From NCBI GenBank assembly GCA_031841125.1, contig CM063108.1, forward strand, positions 55,698,122 through 55,762,121: a stretch of 64,000 bases of DNA. The letters are read 5' to 3'. Below are positions 1 to 6,814 of the stretch, piece after piece. A model generated the notes under the pieces. The model was given only the letters and a program-made list of their open reading frames with translations, was not told the DNA's origin and did no database searches. The translations under genes and the position numbers were made by a program. Numbering within the stretch: position 1 is the first letter of the stretch; every line of letters begins with the position of its first letter. This stretch comes from Acanthococcus lagerstroemiae. Taxonomy: Eukaryota; Arthropoda; Insecta; Hemiptera; Eriococcidae.

Positions 1-2
1 AT

Positions 3-368
3 AAAATAGAAAAAGGATCAGTAGTAATCTTTGATGATATCTACACAGAAAACCATGATAAAATAGGTAAATATTATTCATGGAGTCGTCATAATGATAT
101 TTCATGCTACTATTTATCCCAAACATATTCAAAAATTCCAAAACAACAGATTAGAGATAATTTTAATTACTTAATTCTTTTTGAACAAGATCTTACCAAT
201 CTGACACATATTTATAACGAATATGCTAGGACTATAACATTTAATCAGTTCAAATCAATATGTAATGATTGCTGGCAAAAACCGTATGACTTTGTAGTTA
301 TAGATAAAGAATGTGATCAGAAAAATGGTAGGTTCAAATACAAATTTGAGGAAAATTTTATATTATAA
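3..368 (+). CDS. Genome-packaging ATPase (FtsK/HerA, A32-like), C-terminal part
   Basis: The open frame enters from the window's left edge and ends at TAA 366-368 after 121 residues. Near its start is a hydrophobic strand followed by two Asp (VVIFDDIY, residues about 6-13), the Walker B of the HerA/FtsK packaging ATPases, then a Ser/Gln-containing strand (YYLSQTYSKIP) typical of the sensor region. The family threads the linear genome into the capsid. The Walker A loop and N-terminal half are upstream of the window. The stop codon directly abuts the ATG of the next gene. Assignment follows from Walker B plus Polinton context; confidence is limited by the truncation. Confidence 0.78.
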   Translation, partial: KIEKGSVVIFDDIYTENHDKIGKYYSWSRHNDISCYYLSQTYSKIPKQQIRDNFNYLILFEQDLTNLTHIYNEYARTITFNQFKSICNDCWQKPYDFVVIDKECDQKNGRFKYKFEENFIL

Positions 369-371
369 ATG
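355..371 (+). promoter_or_regulatory. TATAAATG start-proximal motif
   Basis: TATTATAAATG overlaps both the TAA stop of the ATPase gene and the ATG of the next gene, with an AT-rich run upstream. It is one instance of the motif found at most starts in this element. Confidence 0.5.
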
Positions 372-1214
372 AGAAAGCTAACAGATTATAATTCAAATGA
401 TATTGATTTTGTTGTAAAACAACGTGCACTTCTACAAAAAAATATTGAATGTGCAAAGTTAGGTCAAGTGAATAGAAAACTAGAAATGGAAGAAAACTAT
501 AAACCAATCATTGATACAATAAAAGACCTTAAGCCTGTAATACAACAACCAGTATTACCTATGATTGCTGACAAACCAAGAGAAATTACCTATGAACGGT
601 CAGAGGAAACACCAGGATTTGATATGTCTCAAAGTCTTGCATGTAGATATTTGTCTTACTATACTAATAAAAAAATACCTACCGATTCAACTTTTGGTAT
701 TAGATACGAAAATAAAGATTATTATATAGGAAATGCACGACTCATGGAAGTTCATCATTATGCTGATAATAATCGTGCTGATATTAAGCTAAGTAATGAC
801 ACTACCCTTTATCCAGGAACACAAGGACTATGGGAATTACTAACTATGCAAAAACCTGAAAATTATACTGATGAAGACCTGAAAAATTATCAAAAAATTA
901 TTCTCAGTACAGAATCTTATCGTTCTGAGAATGGACAAATTAAAAGTAGTCGTGGGTACAAATATTTAAATTTCATCCAACCTATGTTGATTGAGAAGGA
1001 ACTCATACTTTCACATCGTGGCTCTGGCCTCAAGAAAATTTATACCAATCAGACTGATTATAAATATTGGAACGATCCTAAAGAATTAATTGATCGATTT
1101 ACAATACTGAAAGGTATGTGGGAAGCAGGTAATCATAATCCACAAATATTCAATGAAATGACCAACATTCGGGAGGAACTGATAGAAGCCAAAAAAAATT
1201 TAAAAACCTTATAA
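369..1214 (+). CDS. DUF8207-like Polinton protein
   Basis: A 281-residue protein. Residues about 85-210 carry a pattern I associate with the DUF8207 proteins of metazoan Polintons: a conserved Leu/Tyr helix (ACRYLSYYTNKK), a DSTFGIRYEN strand, YYIGNARL, then a Gly-rich GTQGLWELLTM block, an NYTDEDLKNYQKII helix, and an SSRGYKYLNFI tail. The function of this family is not known to me; a virion or genome-associated role is only inferred from synteny with capsid genes. The N-terminal 40 residues look helical. It lies between the packaging ATPase and the coiled-coil gene, with no intergenic space on its 5' side. The start is the first ATG and sits on the shared promoter-like motif. Confidence 0.65.
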   Translation: MRKLTDYNSNDIDFVVKQRALLQKNIECAKLGQVNRKLEMEENYKPIIDTIKDLKPVIQQPVLPMIADKPREITYERSEETPGFDMSQSLACRYLSYYTNKKIPTDSTFGIRYENKDYYIGNARLMEVHHYADNNRADIKLSNDTTLYPGTQGLWELLTMQKPENYTDEDLKNYQKIILSTESYRSENGQIKSSRGYKYLNFIQPMLIEKELILSHRGSGLKKIYTNQTDYKYWNDPKELIDRFTILKGMWEAGNHNPQIFNEMTNIREELIEAKKNLKTL

Positions 1215-1220
1215 TAAATG
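1205..1220 (+). promoter_or_regulatory. TTATAATAAATG start-proximal motif
   Basis: The stop TAA of the DUF8207-like gene (1212-1214) and the start of the coiled-coil gene (1218) both fall within this variant of the shared motif. Confidence 0.45.
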
Positions 1221-1970
1221 TTTACTAGAAAAAATCATCATTATTTGTATGAATCAGTTGAAAAAATTCAGAATAACACGGGGAAAATCTTAGAGTCTGT
1301 TCTGAAAATTGTCATAAAAGATGTTAGCGAAATTTCAGATATGATAATACAATGTATAAAAAATGTCATTAATAATGAAAATTATACTGTTGGTATAATA
1401 GAGTATGCTAATGGTGTGAAAGAGTACATAAACAATATAAAGGATAACACAAGCAGTATTTTACCACAACTGAAAAAGATTACTGAACATGATCAATCAG
1501 CTGTAACTGAACTGAAAAATATTACGCGGCAGGTAGTTGGATTGGCTGCCACCTGCGAGAATTCACTTTTCAATATTACCCAATTAGGAGCAATTTTAAC
1601 AGAATTGAAAAATATATCAAAAACAAATCAAAATATTCAGAAAATATTGGAGGAAAATGTTCAAGAAATATTGGAGGGAAATTTACCACAAAAAATTGAA
1701 AATATTCAGAAAATATTGGAGAAAAATTCACAAACAACTGAAAATATTCAGAAAATATTGGAGGAAAATTTACCACAAACAAATGAAAATGTTCAAGAAA
1801 TATTGGAGGAAAATTTACCACAAACAACTGAAATTATTCAGAAAATATTGGAGAAAAATTCACAAAAAACTGGAAATATTCAGAAAATATTGCAGGAAAA
1901 TTTACCACAAACAAATGAAAATGTTCAAAAAATATTAGAGGAAAACACAGAAATGTTCAAAAAATATTAG
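1218..1970 (+). CDS. Repetitive coiled-coil protein, unknown function
   Basis: A 250-residue protein. The first ~135 residues are helical with regularly spaced Ile/Leu. The rest is a tandem array of roughly seven 15-17-residue units built on NIQKILEENLPQT, giving a heptad-like Ile/Leu pattern. Such rods occur as fibres or spikes in many virus-like elements, but I recognise no family and assign no role. The reading frame ends oddly: the last DNA repeat is a 32-nt duplication, not a multiple of three, so the final unit is read out of phase and stops immediately. Because the repeat is A-rich, other frames are also open across it; those are shadows. Confidence 0.65.
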   Translation: MFTRKNHHYLYESVEKIQNNTGKILESVLKIVIKDVSEISDMIIQCIKNVINNENYTVGIIEYANGVKEYINNIKDNTSSILPQLKKITEHDQSAVTELKNITRQVVGLAATCENSLFNITQLGAILTELKNISKTNQNIQKILEENVQEILEGNLPQKIENIQKILEKNSQTTENIQKILEENLPQTNENVQEILEENLPQTTEIIQKILEKNSQKTGNIQKILQENLPQTNENVQKILEENTEMFKKY

Positions 1971-1988
1971 AGGAAAAGACAGAAATGT
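1621..1988 (+). repeat. In-gene tandem repeat (45-51 nt units)
   Basis: Units beginning AATATTCAGAAAATATTGGA recur about seven times, in two alternating length and spacer types (spacers ending in TTACCACAAACA or TTCACAAACA). The last two units (about 1924-1988) are a 32-nt direct duplication running past the stop codon. Confidence 0.85.
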
Positions 1989-2017
1989 AGGTTATCATGA
2001 AGGTCAATAGAAAATGT

Positions 2018-2035
2018 CAAGTAATATAAAAAATG
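2018..2035 (+). promoter_or_regulatory. AATATAAAAAATG start-proximal motif
   Basis: A weaker variant of the shared motif immediately precedes the integrase ATG at 2033. Confidence 0.35.
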
Positions 2036-2848
2036 CAGTCATTAGTTGAACTTGAAGCCAAAGAACTTCATAAACCTGTGATAAAAAAATTTCAGAAAAG
2101 AAAAATTATCACAAATGAAATCAATGAAATCTGGGCAGGTGATTTATTAATTATGTCCCAGTATTCAAAAGAAAATAGGGGTTATAAGTATATGTTAGTA
2201 GTTATTGACACCTTCTCAAAAGTACTCAGGATAAAACCCCTCAAGGAAAAAACAGGGAAAGAGGTTTCTCAAGCTTTTGAGAAAATTATTGAAGAAAGCG
2301 AATATGGTCCACCTAAAAAATTACATGTCGACAAAGGTACAGAATTTGTAAATTCAGTTTTTAAAAAATTAATGGGAAAATATAATATTCATATGTATCA
2401 CACAGAGAATGAGGAAAAATCAGCAATTGGTGAGAGAGTAAACAGAACCATTAATGGGATGTTGAGAATAATTTTTGAGATTCATAAGAATCATAAATGG
2501 GTTCCATTTATACCAGAGATATTGCACGAATATAATAATGTGAGGGTACATAGAACAATAGGAATGCGTCCTTGTGATGTGAATAAAACAAATGAACAAG
2601 AAATTTTTCATAGAATGTATTCTTCAAGTTTCTCCACGCAACCAAAATTCAAGGAAGGAGATCGTGTGAGAATACCCAAAAAGAAAGAAACTTTTGAGAA
2701 CAAGTATAAGAACAACTGGACAAGAGAAATATTTGTAGTTGACAAAGTATTCCACACAAACCCTCCCGTCTATTCTATTAAAGATTTGAAGGGTGAAGAA
2801 ATTTTAGGTAAATTTTATCGCCAGGAACTTCAAAAAACAGTTTTCTAA
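2033..2848 (+). CDS. Polinton retroviral-type integrase (rve)
   Basis: A 271-residue integrase that would cut and join element ends to host DNA in the nucleus. The RNase H-like catalytic core is clear: first Asp in the EIWAGDLLIM strand (about residue 37), VVIDTFSK after it, second Asp in LHVDKGTEFVNS (about residue 99), and catalytic Glu in SAIGERVNRT (about 135), giving a DDE triad of retroviral spacing. RVHRTIGMRPCDV follows, as in Ty3 and Polinton integrases. The last ~60 residues (FKEGDRVRIPKK onward) form the SH3/chromo-like DNA-binding tail. The N-terminal H2C2 zinc finger common in relatives is short or missing here; no such motif lies in the 60 nt upstream. Confidence 0.9.
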   Translation: MQSLVELEAKELHKPVIKKFQKRKIITNEINEIWAGDLLIMSQYSKENRGYKYMLVVIDTFSKVLRIKPLKEKTGKEVSQAFEKIIEESEYGPPKKLHVDKGTEFVNSVFKKLMGKYNIHMYHTENEEKSAIGERVNRTINGMLRIIFEIHKNHKWVPFIPEILHEYNNVRVHRTIGMRPCDVNKTNEQEIFHRMYSSSFSTQPKFKEGDRVRIPKKKETFENKYKNNWTREIFVVDKVFHTNPPVYSIKDLKGEEILGKFYRQELQKTVF

Positions 2849-2851
2849 AAT

Positions 2852-2868
2852 TTTCTACTATAAATATG
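2852..2868 (+). promoter_or_regulatory. TACTATAAATATG start-proximal motif
   Basis: A TACTATAAAT core ends one base before the ATG of the phospholipase-domain gene. A near copy with the same downstream codons recurs at 3239-3252. Confidence 0.5.
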
Positions 2869-4290
2869 AGTAAAAACTGTGGATTATCTAAAAGAGGTGG
2901 TGATATTGTGGATACAATTGGTAAATATGTACCATTTCCACTTCACTGGCCCGGATATAAAGCTCTTGGTCCTGGTTCGAATACAGACCTCGATATTCAA
3001 AAAGGTGTAAAACTGAAAAATAAATTAGATGAAATAGCTATGGATCATGATGTAGATTATGCAAATACAGATGATCCTAATGAACGTGATTATGCTGATA
3101 ACAGATTCACATGGCGAGCCTGGGAGCGTGTCAAAGATCCTAATGCTAAATTAGATGAAAAAATTCCAGCATATGTAGCAGTAAATTTAATGAAATTAAA
3201 ACAGAAGTTAGGTTTAGGAATTTATAAAAAATTTTATAATATAAATAATATGAGTAAAAACTGTGGATTAGGACAACATTTGCGATTACCTAATGAAATA
3301 TTACCTAAAAAAGGTGAAGGATTTTATATTGATCGAAAAACCATAACCAATAATCAGAAAAAAGAAGGCAAAGGATTTCATATTGATCGAAAAACTACAA
3401 CCAATGATCTCCCAGAAATAATGAATTATTTGAATAATTTATATGTTAACAAACAGGAAAAAAAAGGTAAAGGATTTTATATTTATCGGGAAACCGCAAT
3501 CAATGATCGAAAAAAAAAAGGTGAGGGTATCAAAGTAAGTAGATACATTAAATATCCTATCAATCCAGATAATGAACAAGTTGACAAAATTAATATTGGT
3601 GTTGAGAAAGGGGTACCTGTTGTACTAAATTTAGGATACGAAAATTTAATCAGAACTAAAAATAGCACACAGAACGAAACATATTTACCTCTAACAAAAG
3701 CACAAGTGAATCAAATTGAGACAGCAAAAACCAAGGAAAAAGGTTTAAAGCTAAAACTGAACAAAACACAACTGAAGCAGGTTAAAAATGGTGGATTCTT
3801 CCCACCAGCTATCCTAGCAGGATTGGCTGCTATTGCAGCAGCTAAACCTGCTGTAGAAGTAGGTACTAAAATAGTAGAAACTGTAGGTAATTTAATATCA
3901 ACCGCCAAGCAAGCAATTGATAATAAGAAAGCCAATGACGAGTTAGTAGAAGAGAGAAAACATCGTAATGAAAAGTTGGAGTACAAGTCTGGTGAAGGCA
4001 TAGGACAATATCTACAAATACCTAACAAAGTTCTAAAGAAAAAGAGCGTTAAAAAAATAAAAAATGGCGTTAAAAAAATAAAAAATGGCGTTAATGGTAG
4101 TATTCAAAAAGACTGTTTAGGTGTTGAGAAAAATAAAAGAGGCGTTAAAAAAATAAAAAATGGCGTTAAAAAAATAAAAAATGGCGTTAAAAAAAAATGC
4201 GATGGCGTTAAAAAAAGAAAAATTGGGGGTGACATGATCACTCAACAAGTAATTAAAAAAATCTTAGATAATGAAAAAAAAAAAAAATAA
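2866..4290 (+). CDS. Phospholipase A2-domain / hydrophobic core-type virion protein (fusion)
   Basis: A 474-residue protein in at least three parts. Residues about 20-95 resemble the parvovirus VP1-type phospholipase A2: a calcium loop (PGYKALGPGSN, 30-40), catalytic His-Asp (AMDHDVDYA, His61/Asp62) and a following ADNRFTWRAWERV helix. In parvoviruses this enzyme helps the particle breach endosomes; the same role here is inference. At residue 129 the N-terminal residues MSKNCGL recur, preceded by a copy of the promoter motif, so a second protein probably starts at 3250. That part holds Lys/Gly repeats (KGEGF, GKGF), then a hydrophobic Ala-rich helix after NGGFFPPA (about 307-335), then a Lys-rich VKKIKNG tail. 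Gly-Gly/GxG-Phe sites could be targets of the adjacent protease. Confidence 0.72.
   Translation: MSKNCGLSKRGGDIVDTIGKYVPFPLHWPGYKALGPGSNTDLDIQKGVKLKNKLDEIAMDHDVDYANTDDPNERDYADNRFTWRAWERVKDPNAKLDEKIPAYVAVNLMKLKQKLGLGIYKKFYNINNMSKNCGLGQHLRLPNEILPKKGEGFYIDRKTITNNQKKEGKGFHIDRKTTTNDLPEIMNYLNNLYVNKQEKKGKGFYIYRETAINDRKKKGEGIKVSRYIKYPINPDNEQVDKINIGVEKGVPVVLNLGYENLIRTKNSTQNETYLPLTKAQVNQIETAKTKEKGLKLKLNKTQLKQVKNGGFFPPAILAGLAAIAAAKPAVEVGTKIVETVGNLISTAKQAIDNKKANDELVEERKHRNEKLEYKSGEGIGQYLQIPNKVLKKKSVKKIKNGVKKIKNGVNGSIQKDCLGVEKNKRGVKKIKNGVKKIKNGVKKKCDGVKKRKIGGDMITQQVIKKILDNEKKKK
3235..3252 (+). promoter_or_regulatory. Duplicated internal promoter motif and start codon
   Basis: AATATAAATAATATGAGT followed by codons for SKNCGL repeats the sequence at 2857-2886. 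The ATG at 3250 is in frame with the larger ORF (128 codons downstream), giving a potential shorter product of 346 residues lacking the phospholipase domain. Confidence 0.55.
4045..4225 (+). repeat. 21-nt Lys-rich coding repeat
   Basis: Several copies of GTTAAAAAAATAAAAAATGGC (VKKIKNG) in two blocks split by a non-repeat segment of about 50 nt. The encoded tail is strongly basic and could bind nucleic acid. Confidence 0.8.
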
Positions 4291-4655
4291 CCATCAAGAA
4301 TGACGCATTAACTAATTTTGAAATAGAAGCATATGCTGAAAAATTGCAAATTCCTCATTTCAGAGGAGTTTTTATGCTTGATGAGCTACCACCAAAAATC
4401 AAAAAATATGAATGTGGAATTGTAAATTTAGACACTTCAGACCACTCTGGAACTCATTGGACTGCTTACTGTAAGAATGATTCACAAGTTGATTTTTATG
4501 AACCGTTTGGTAACATTCCACCACCAGAATTAGTGAAATATTTTGGACAGTCTAGAATTACTTATAATTATACGCAGGATCAAAAACTTGATGAAACAAA
4601 TTGTGGTAGACGGTGCATAGAATATTTATTAAAAATTAAAAAAAAAATACTATAA
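4275..4655 (+). CDS. Adenain/Ulp1-like maturation protease, start unresolved
   Basis: A cysteine protease of the adenovirus maturation type found in Polintons; it processes virion proteins during assembly. Seen in order: FRGVFMLDELP, ECGIVNLD, catalytic His in SGTHWTAY, acidic residue in FYEPFG (Asp/Glu position), and catalytic Cys in TNCGRRCIEYL. The open frame runs back only to 4275, bounded by an in-frame TGA at 4272-4274, and contains no ATG before MLDELP, which is inside the conserved domain. The upstream gene's stop is at 4288-4290 in another frame and a 14-A run (4274-4287) spans the junction. Either the run has changed length (mutation or assembly error) or expression uses slippage there. 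The stop abuts the penton ATG. Confidence 0.8.
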   Translation, partial: KKKKITIKNDALTNFEIEAYAEKLQIPHFRGVFMLDELPPKIKKYECGIVNLDTSDHSGTHWTAYCKNDSQVDFYEPFGNIPPPELVKYFGQSRITYNYTQDQKLDETNCGRRCIEYLLKIKKKIL

Positions 4656-4658
4656 ATG
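4640..4658 (+). promoter_or_regulatory. A-tract plus TACTATAAATG motif
   Basis: The TAA in this motif is the protease stop (4653-4655) and the following ATG is the penton start. Confidence 0.5.
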
Positions 4659-5372
4659 AAATATATAAATGGTTCTTACAGTATGCTTATGAGCGGTACA
4701 GATTCTGTTCTTTATCATGATTTTAGTGGAGTTGATGACATTATTAGACTCAACCCTAATAAAGAATGGGAAATTGGGTTAGAATCTTTCCACACATCTT
4801 ATCGTTTTTTCAATATAACTGTAACTAAAAACAATTCACTTACTTTTTATAAGGAGGTGAACGAATTACCTACAACTATAGTACTTGATCCTGGTATTTA
4901 TGAAGTAGCTGATATTATTAAATGTATACATGAAAGTAAACATGCTAGGGCTGCTAATATAACCTTGAAAATAAATAAATACGCTCATACCATAATAATG
5001 GGGAGTCCATCACATATAATAGATTTAAGAGATGTGACTTCTGTTGGTAATATATTGGGTTTTACTAAGCAAATTATACCAGCTGGAAAAGAAGTTGAAT
5101 CTGATAGCCACGTTAAAATTTTTCCTATTGAAAGCATTAAGGGGATATGTAATGAATGTAATAACGGTAATGAAAAAATACTTTTTTATTTTCCTATATC
5201 ATCACTACCCGGAGAAAAAATAATCTATACACCAAATGAAACTCAATATTATAGAGTGAGAAATAAAGAAATAAGCGAGATTGTATTAAACCTTTATGAT
5301 CAGAATGGCAATCCACTTGAAAATAATGGTGAAACATATTGGGCATTTTTAATCATACGTGAAGTACGATAA
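4656..5372 (+). CDS. Minor capsid (penton-type) protein
   Basis: A 238-residue protein matching the single jelly-roll penton protein of Polintons by position (directly between protease and major capsid gene) and pattern: EWEIGLESFHTSYRFFNIT near the N-terminus, LPTTIVLDPGIYEV with a following helix (IIKCIHES), then VTSVGNILGFTK, a VESDSHVKIFPI strand, and IISEIVLNLYDQNG-type strands near the C-terminus (seen as EISEIVLNLYDQNG). In this family pentamers occupy the fivefold vertices. The start is the only ATG before the conserved region and sits on the TACTATAAATG motif. The downstream stop is followed by a 20-A tract. Confidence 0.8.
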   Translation: MKYINGSYSMLMSGTDSVLYHDFSGVDDIIRLNPNKEWEIGLESFHTSYRFFNITVTKNNSLTFYKEVNELPTTIVLDPGIYEVADIIKCIHESKHARAANITLKINKYAHTIIMGSPSHIIDLRDVTSVGNILGFTKQIIPAGKEVESDSHVKIFPIESIKGICNECNNGNEKILFYFPISSLPGEKIIYTPNETQYYRVRNKEISEIVLNLYDQNGNPLENNGETYWAFLIIREVR

Positions 5373-5373
5373 T

Positions 5374-5406
5374 TAAAAAAAAAAAAAAAAAAAAATACTA
5401 TAAATG
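5374..5406 (+). promoter_or_regulatory. Poly(A) tract plus TACTATAAATG upstream of major capsid gene
   Basis: About 20 consecutive A (5375-5394) run into TACTATAAATG. This has the same order as the motif before the penton gene. Confidence 0.5.
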
Positions 5407-6585
5407 AATGGTTACGAAAGTTTTGAATTAATAGAATTCTCCACTGCTAATAATATTGATATAAATAAAAAAGATGAGGAAATTATAATTGAAATAAATA
5501 CTCCTAATATTTGTACTTTACCTTGGAAAAGCGAGGTAGTTATAGCTGGTCGTCTGATAGTACGTGATAAAGACAAAAAAATTGCGAGTTTCGATCGTAG
5601 TACAGTACAAGTAATTAATAATGGGTTTCTCCATATTTTTAGGCAAATTATTTATAGAATTTCTGATGTTCAGGTAGATATATTGGAGTATCCAGGTGTA
5701 GCCAGCACCATTAATGGTCTCGTTTCACTGTCCAAAACCACCAAGTATTCTAATGCAGGATGGAATCTAAATAATGATTACATGAATGTTGATGCGAATG
5801 GTTACTTCAAAGTTGCATTACCTTTCGATATGTTTCTAGGTTTTGGAACTTATAAAGAAATTCTCTTTAATGTTAGTCAATCCTTGATACTAGCAAGAGA
5901 ACAACATGGTGTTACAAATATGCTACAAGTTGACCCAAATTTAAAAGATTATACTGTGGAATTGAATCTGAAGTATATAACTTGGAGAATGCCAGTGGTG
6001 AAGCTTTCATTACAACTTGAAAAAGAAGTTTTACCATTGTTAAATAAAGACATACCAATTCGTATGAATTTTGAGCATTGGCAATGTTTAAAGAAACCTG
6101 CTGGTAGTGTATCAGGAAAAGAATTTAGGTGGTCAATTCCTACAGATATTACATCACAATATGCTTTTGTAGTTTTCCAAAATAAAAGGAACAATGATCT
6201 CTTTGCTGATAAAAGTAAATTTGATCATTGTAATCCTTATGATGTACGTTTCAATGTCAATGGTTATGAATATCCTCGTCAGCAAATGCGATTAAATTTT
6301 AATGAAAAGGATTCAGGAGCTTTATATACATATTTTAAAAATTACAATGGAAAAGACGATGTTTTAATTGATCTTGTGCAATTTGAAAAAGAATATACTA
6401 TCTTTTGCTTTGATCTTACAGGACAACCTGACGCTCTACAAACAGATGTAGCCAATGTACAAATTATATTCTCATGGCGTGATGATTTTCCTAATACAGC
6501 TGAAATATTTGTTCTTTTGAAACAACCTGTTTGTTATGAATACAAACCTATATCTAGAGCGGTTAGACCTGCTCCTAAAAACTAA
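5404..6585 (+). CDS. Major capsid protein (double jelly-roll)
   Basis: A 393-residue protein that I assign as the hexon-like double jelly-roll capsid protein of Polintons. Support: position directly after the penton gene, and the family's landmarks, including a WKSEVVIAGRL strand, VQVINNGFLHIFRQIIYRI (about residues 75-93), DANGYFKVALPFDMFLGF in the middle, WRMPVVKLS, DIPIRMNFEHWQ, and YAFVVFQNKRNN, then NPYDVRFNVNGYEYP near the C-terminal third. Trimers of such proteins form icosahedral shells. The frame is intact and slightly shorter than some relatives. The stop is followed by a second long A-tract. Confidence 0.82.
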   Translation: MNGYESFELIEFSTANNIDINKKDEEIIIEINTPNICTLPWKSEVVIAGRLIVRDKDKKIASFDRSTVQVINNGFLHIFRQIIYRISDVQVDILEYPGVASTINGLVSLSKTTKYSNAGWNLNNDYMNVDANGYFKVALPFDMFLGFGTYKEILFNVSQSLILAREQHGVTNMLQVDPNLKDYTVELNLKYITWRMPVVKLSLQLEKEVLPLLNKDIPIRMNFEHWQCLKKPAGSVSGKEFRWSIPTDITSQYAFVVFQNKRNNDLFADKSKFDHCNPYDVRFNVNGYEYPRQQMRLNFNEKDSGALYTYFKNYNGKDDVLIDLVQFEKEYTIFCFDLTGQPDALQTDVANVQIIFSWRDDFPNTAEIFVLLKQPVCYEYKPISRAVRPAPKN

Positions 6586-6629
6586 AAAAAAAAAAAAAAA
6601 AAAAAAAAATATTCTTATAAATAGGTATG
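6584..6629 (+). promoter_or_regulatory. Poly(A) tract plus TTCTTATAAATAG before small ORF
   Basis: An A-tract of about 25 (6585-6609) precedes TTCTTATAAATAGGTATG, matching the capsid gene promoters in layout but with the ATG five bases farther. Confidence 0.45.
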
Positions 6630-6767
6630 CAATCAGAAAACAATTCAGAGAACAATTCAGAAAATAAATTCAACTGGATGTGTATTATAATTTTCTGTTG
6701 GAATATTATCGAACAGGTGTTTAAAAAAATGAGAAAAAAGAAAAAGAAAAAAAAGACAGTCAAATAA
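6627..6767 (+). CDS. Small single-pass membrane protein, 46 aa
   Basis: A short frame from ATG 6627 to TAA 6765-6767. The protein has a Ser/Asn/Glu-rich head (QSENNSENNSEN), one hydrophobic segment (WMCIIIFCWNII, residues 17-28) and a strongly basic Lys tail, a topology expected of a small tail-type membrane protein. I recognise no family. Support for it being a gene: an A-tract plus TATAAATAG motif like its neighbours', position as last gene of the + strand cluster, and a hairpin just after its stop. Confidence 0.5.
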   Translation: MQSENNSENNSENKFNWMCIIIFCWNIIEQVFKKMRKKKKKKKTVK

Positions 6768-6771
6768 GTAT

Positions 6772-6801
6772 TATTTTTATATGAAAAATCATATAAAAAT
6801 A
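6772..6801. terminator. 13-bp perfect hairpin between convergent genes
   Basis: TATTTTTATATGA (6772-6784), an AAAA loop, then its exact reverse complement (6789-6801). It lies between the stop of the small ORF (6767) and the stop of the convergent gene (6815), suiting a two-way 3'-end signal; both sides are U-rich in the respective transcript. No such structure separates the co-oriented genes. Confidence 0.55.
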
Positions 6802-6814
6802 CATTATAACAACT

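Noticed and set aside
1576..1938. Open frames on both strands across the coiled-coil repeat
   Set aside because: They are open only because the A-rich repeat units are multiples of three; they begin inside the repeat and have no start motif.
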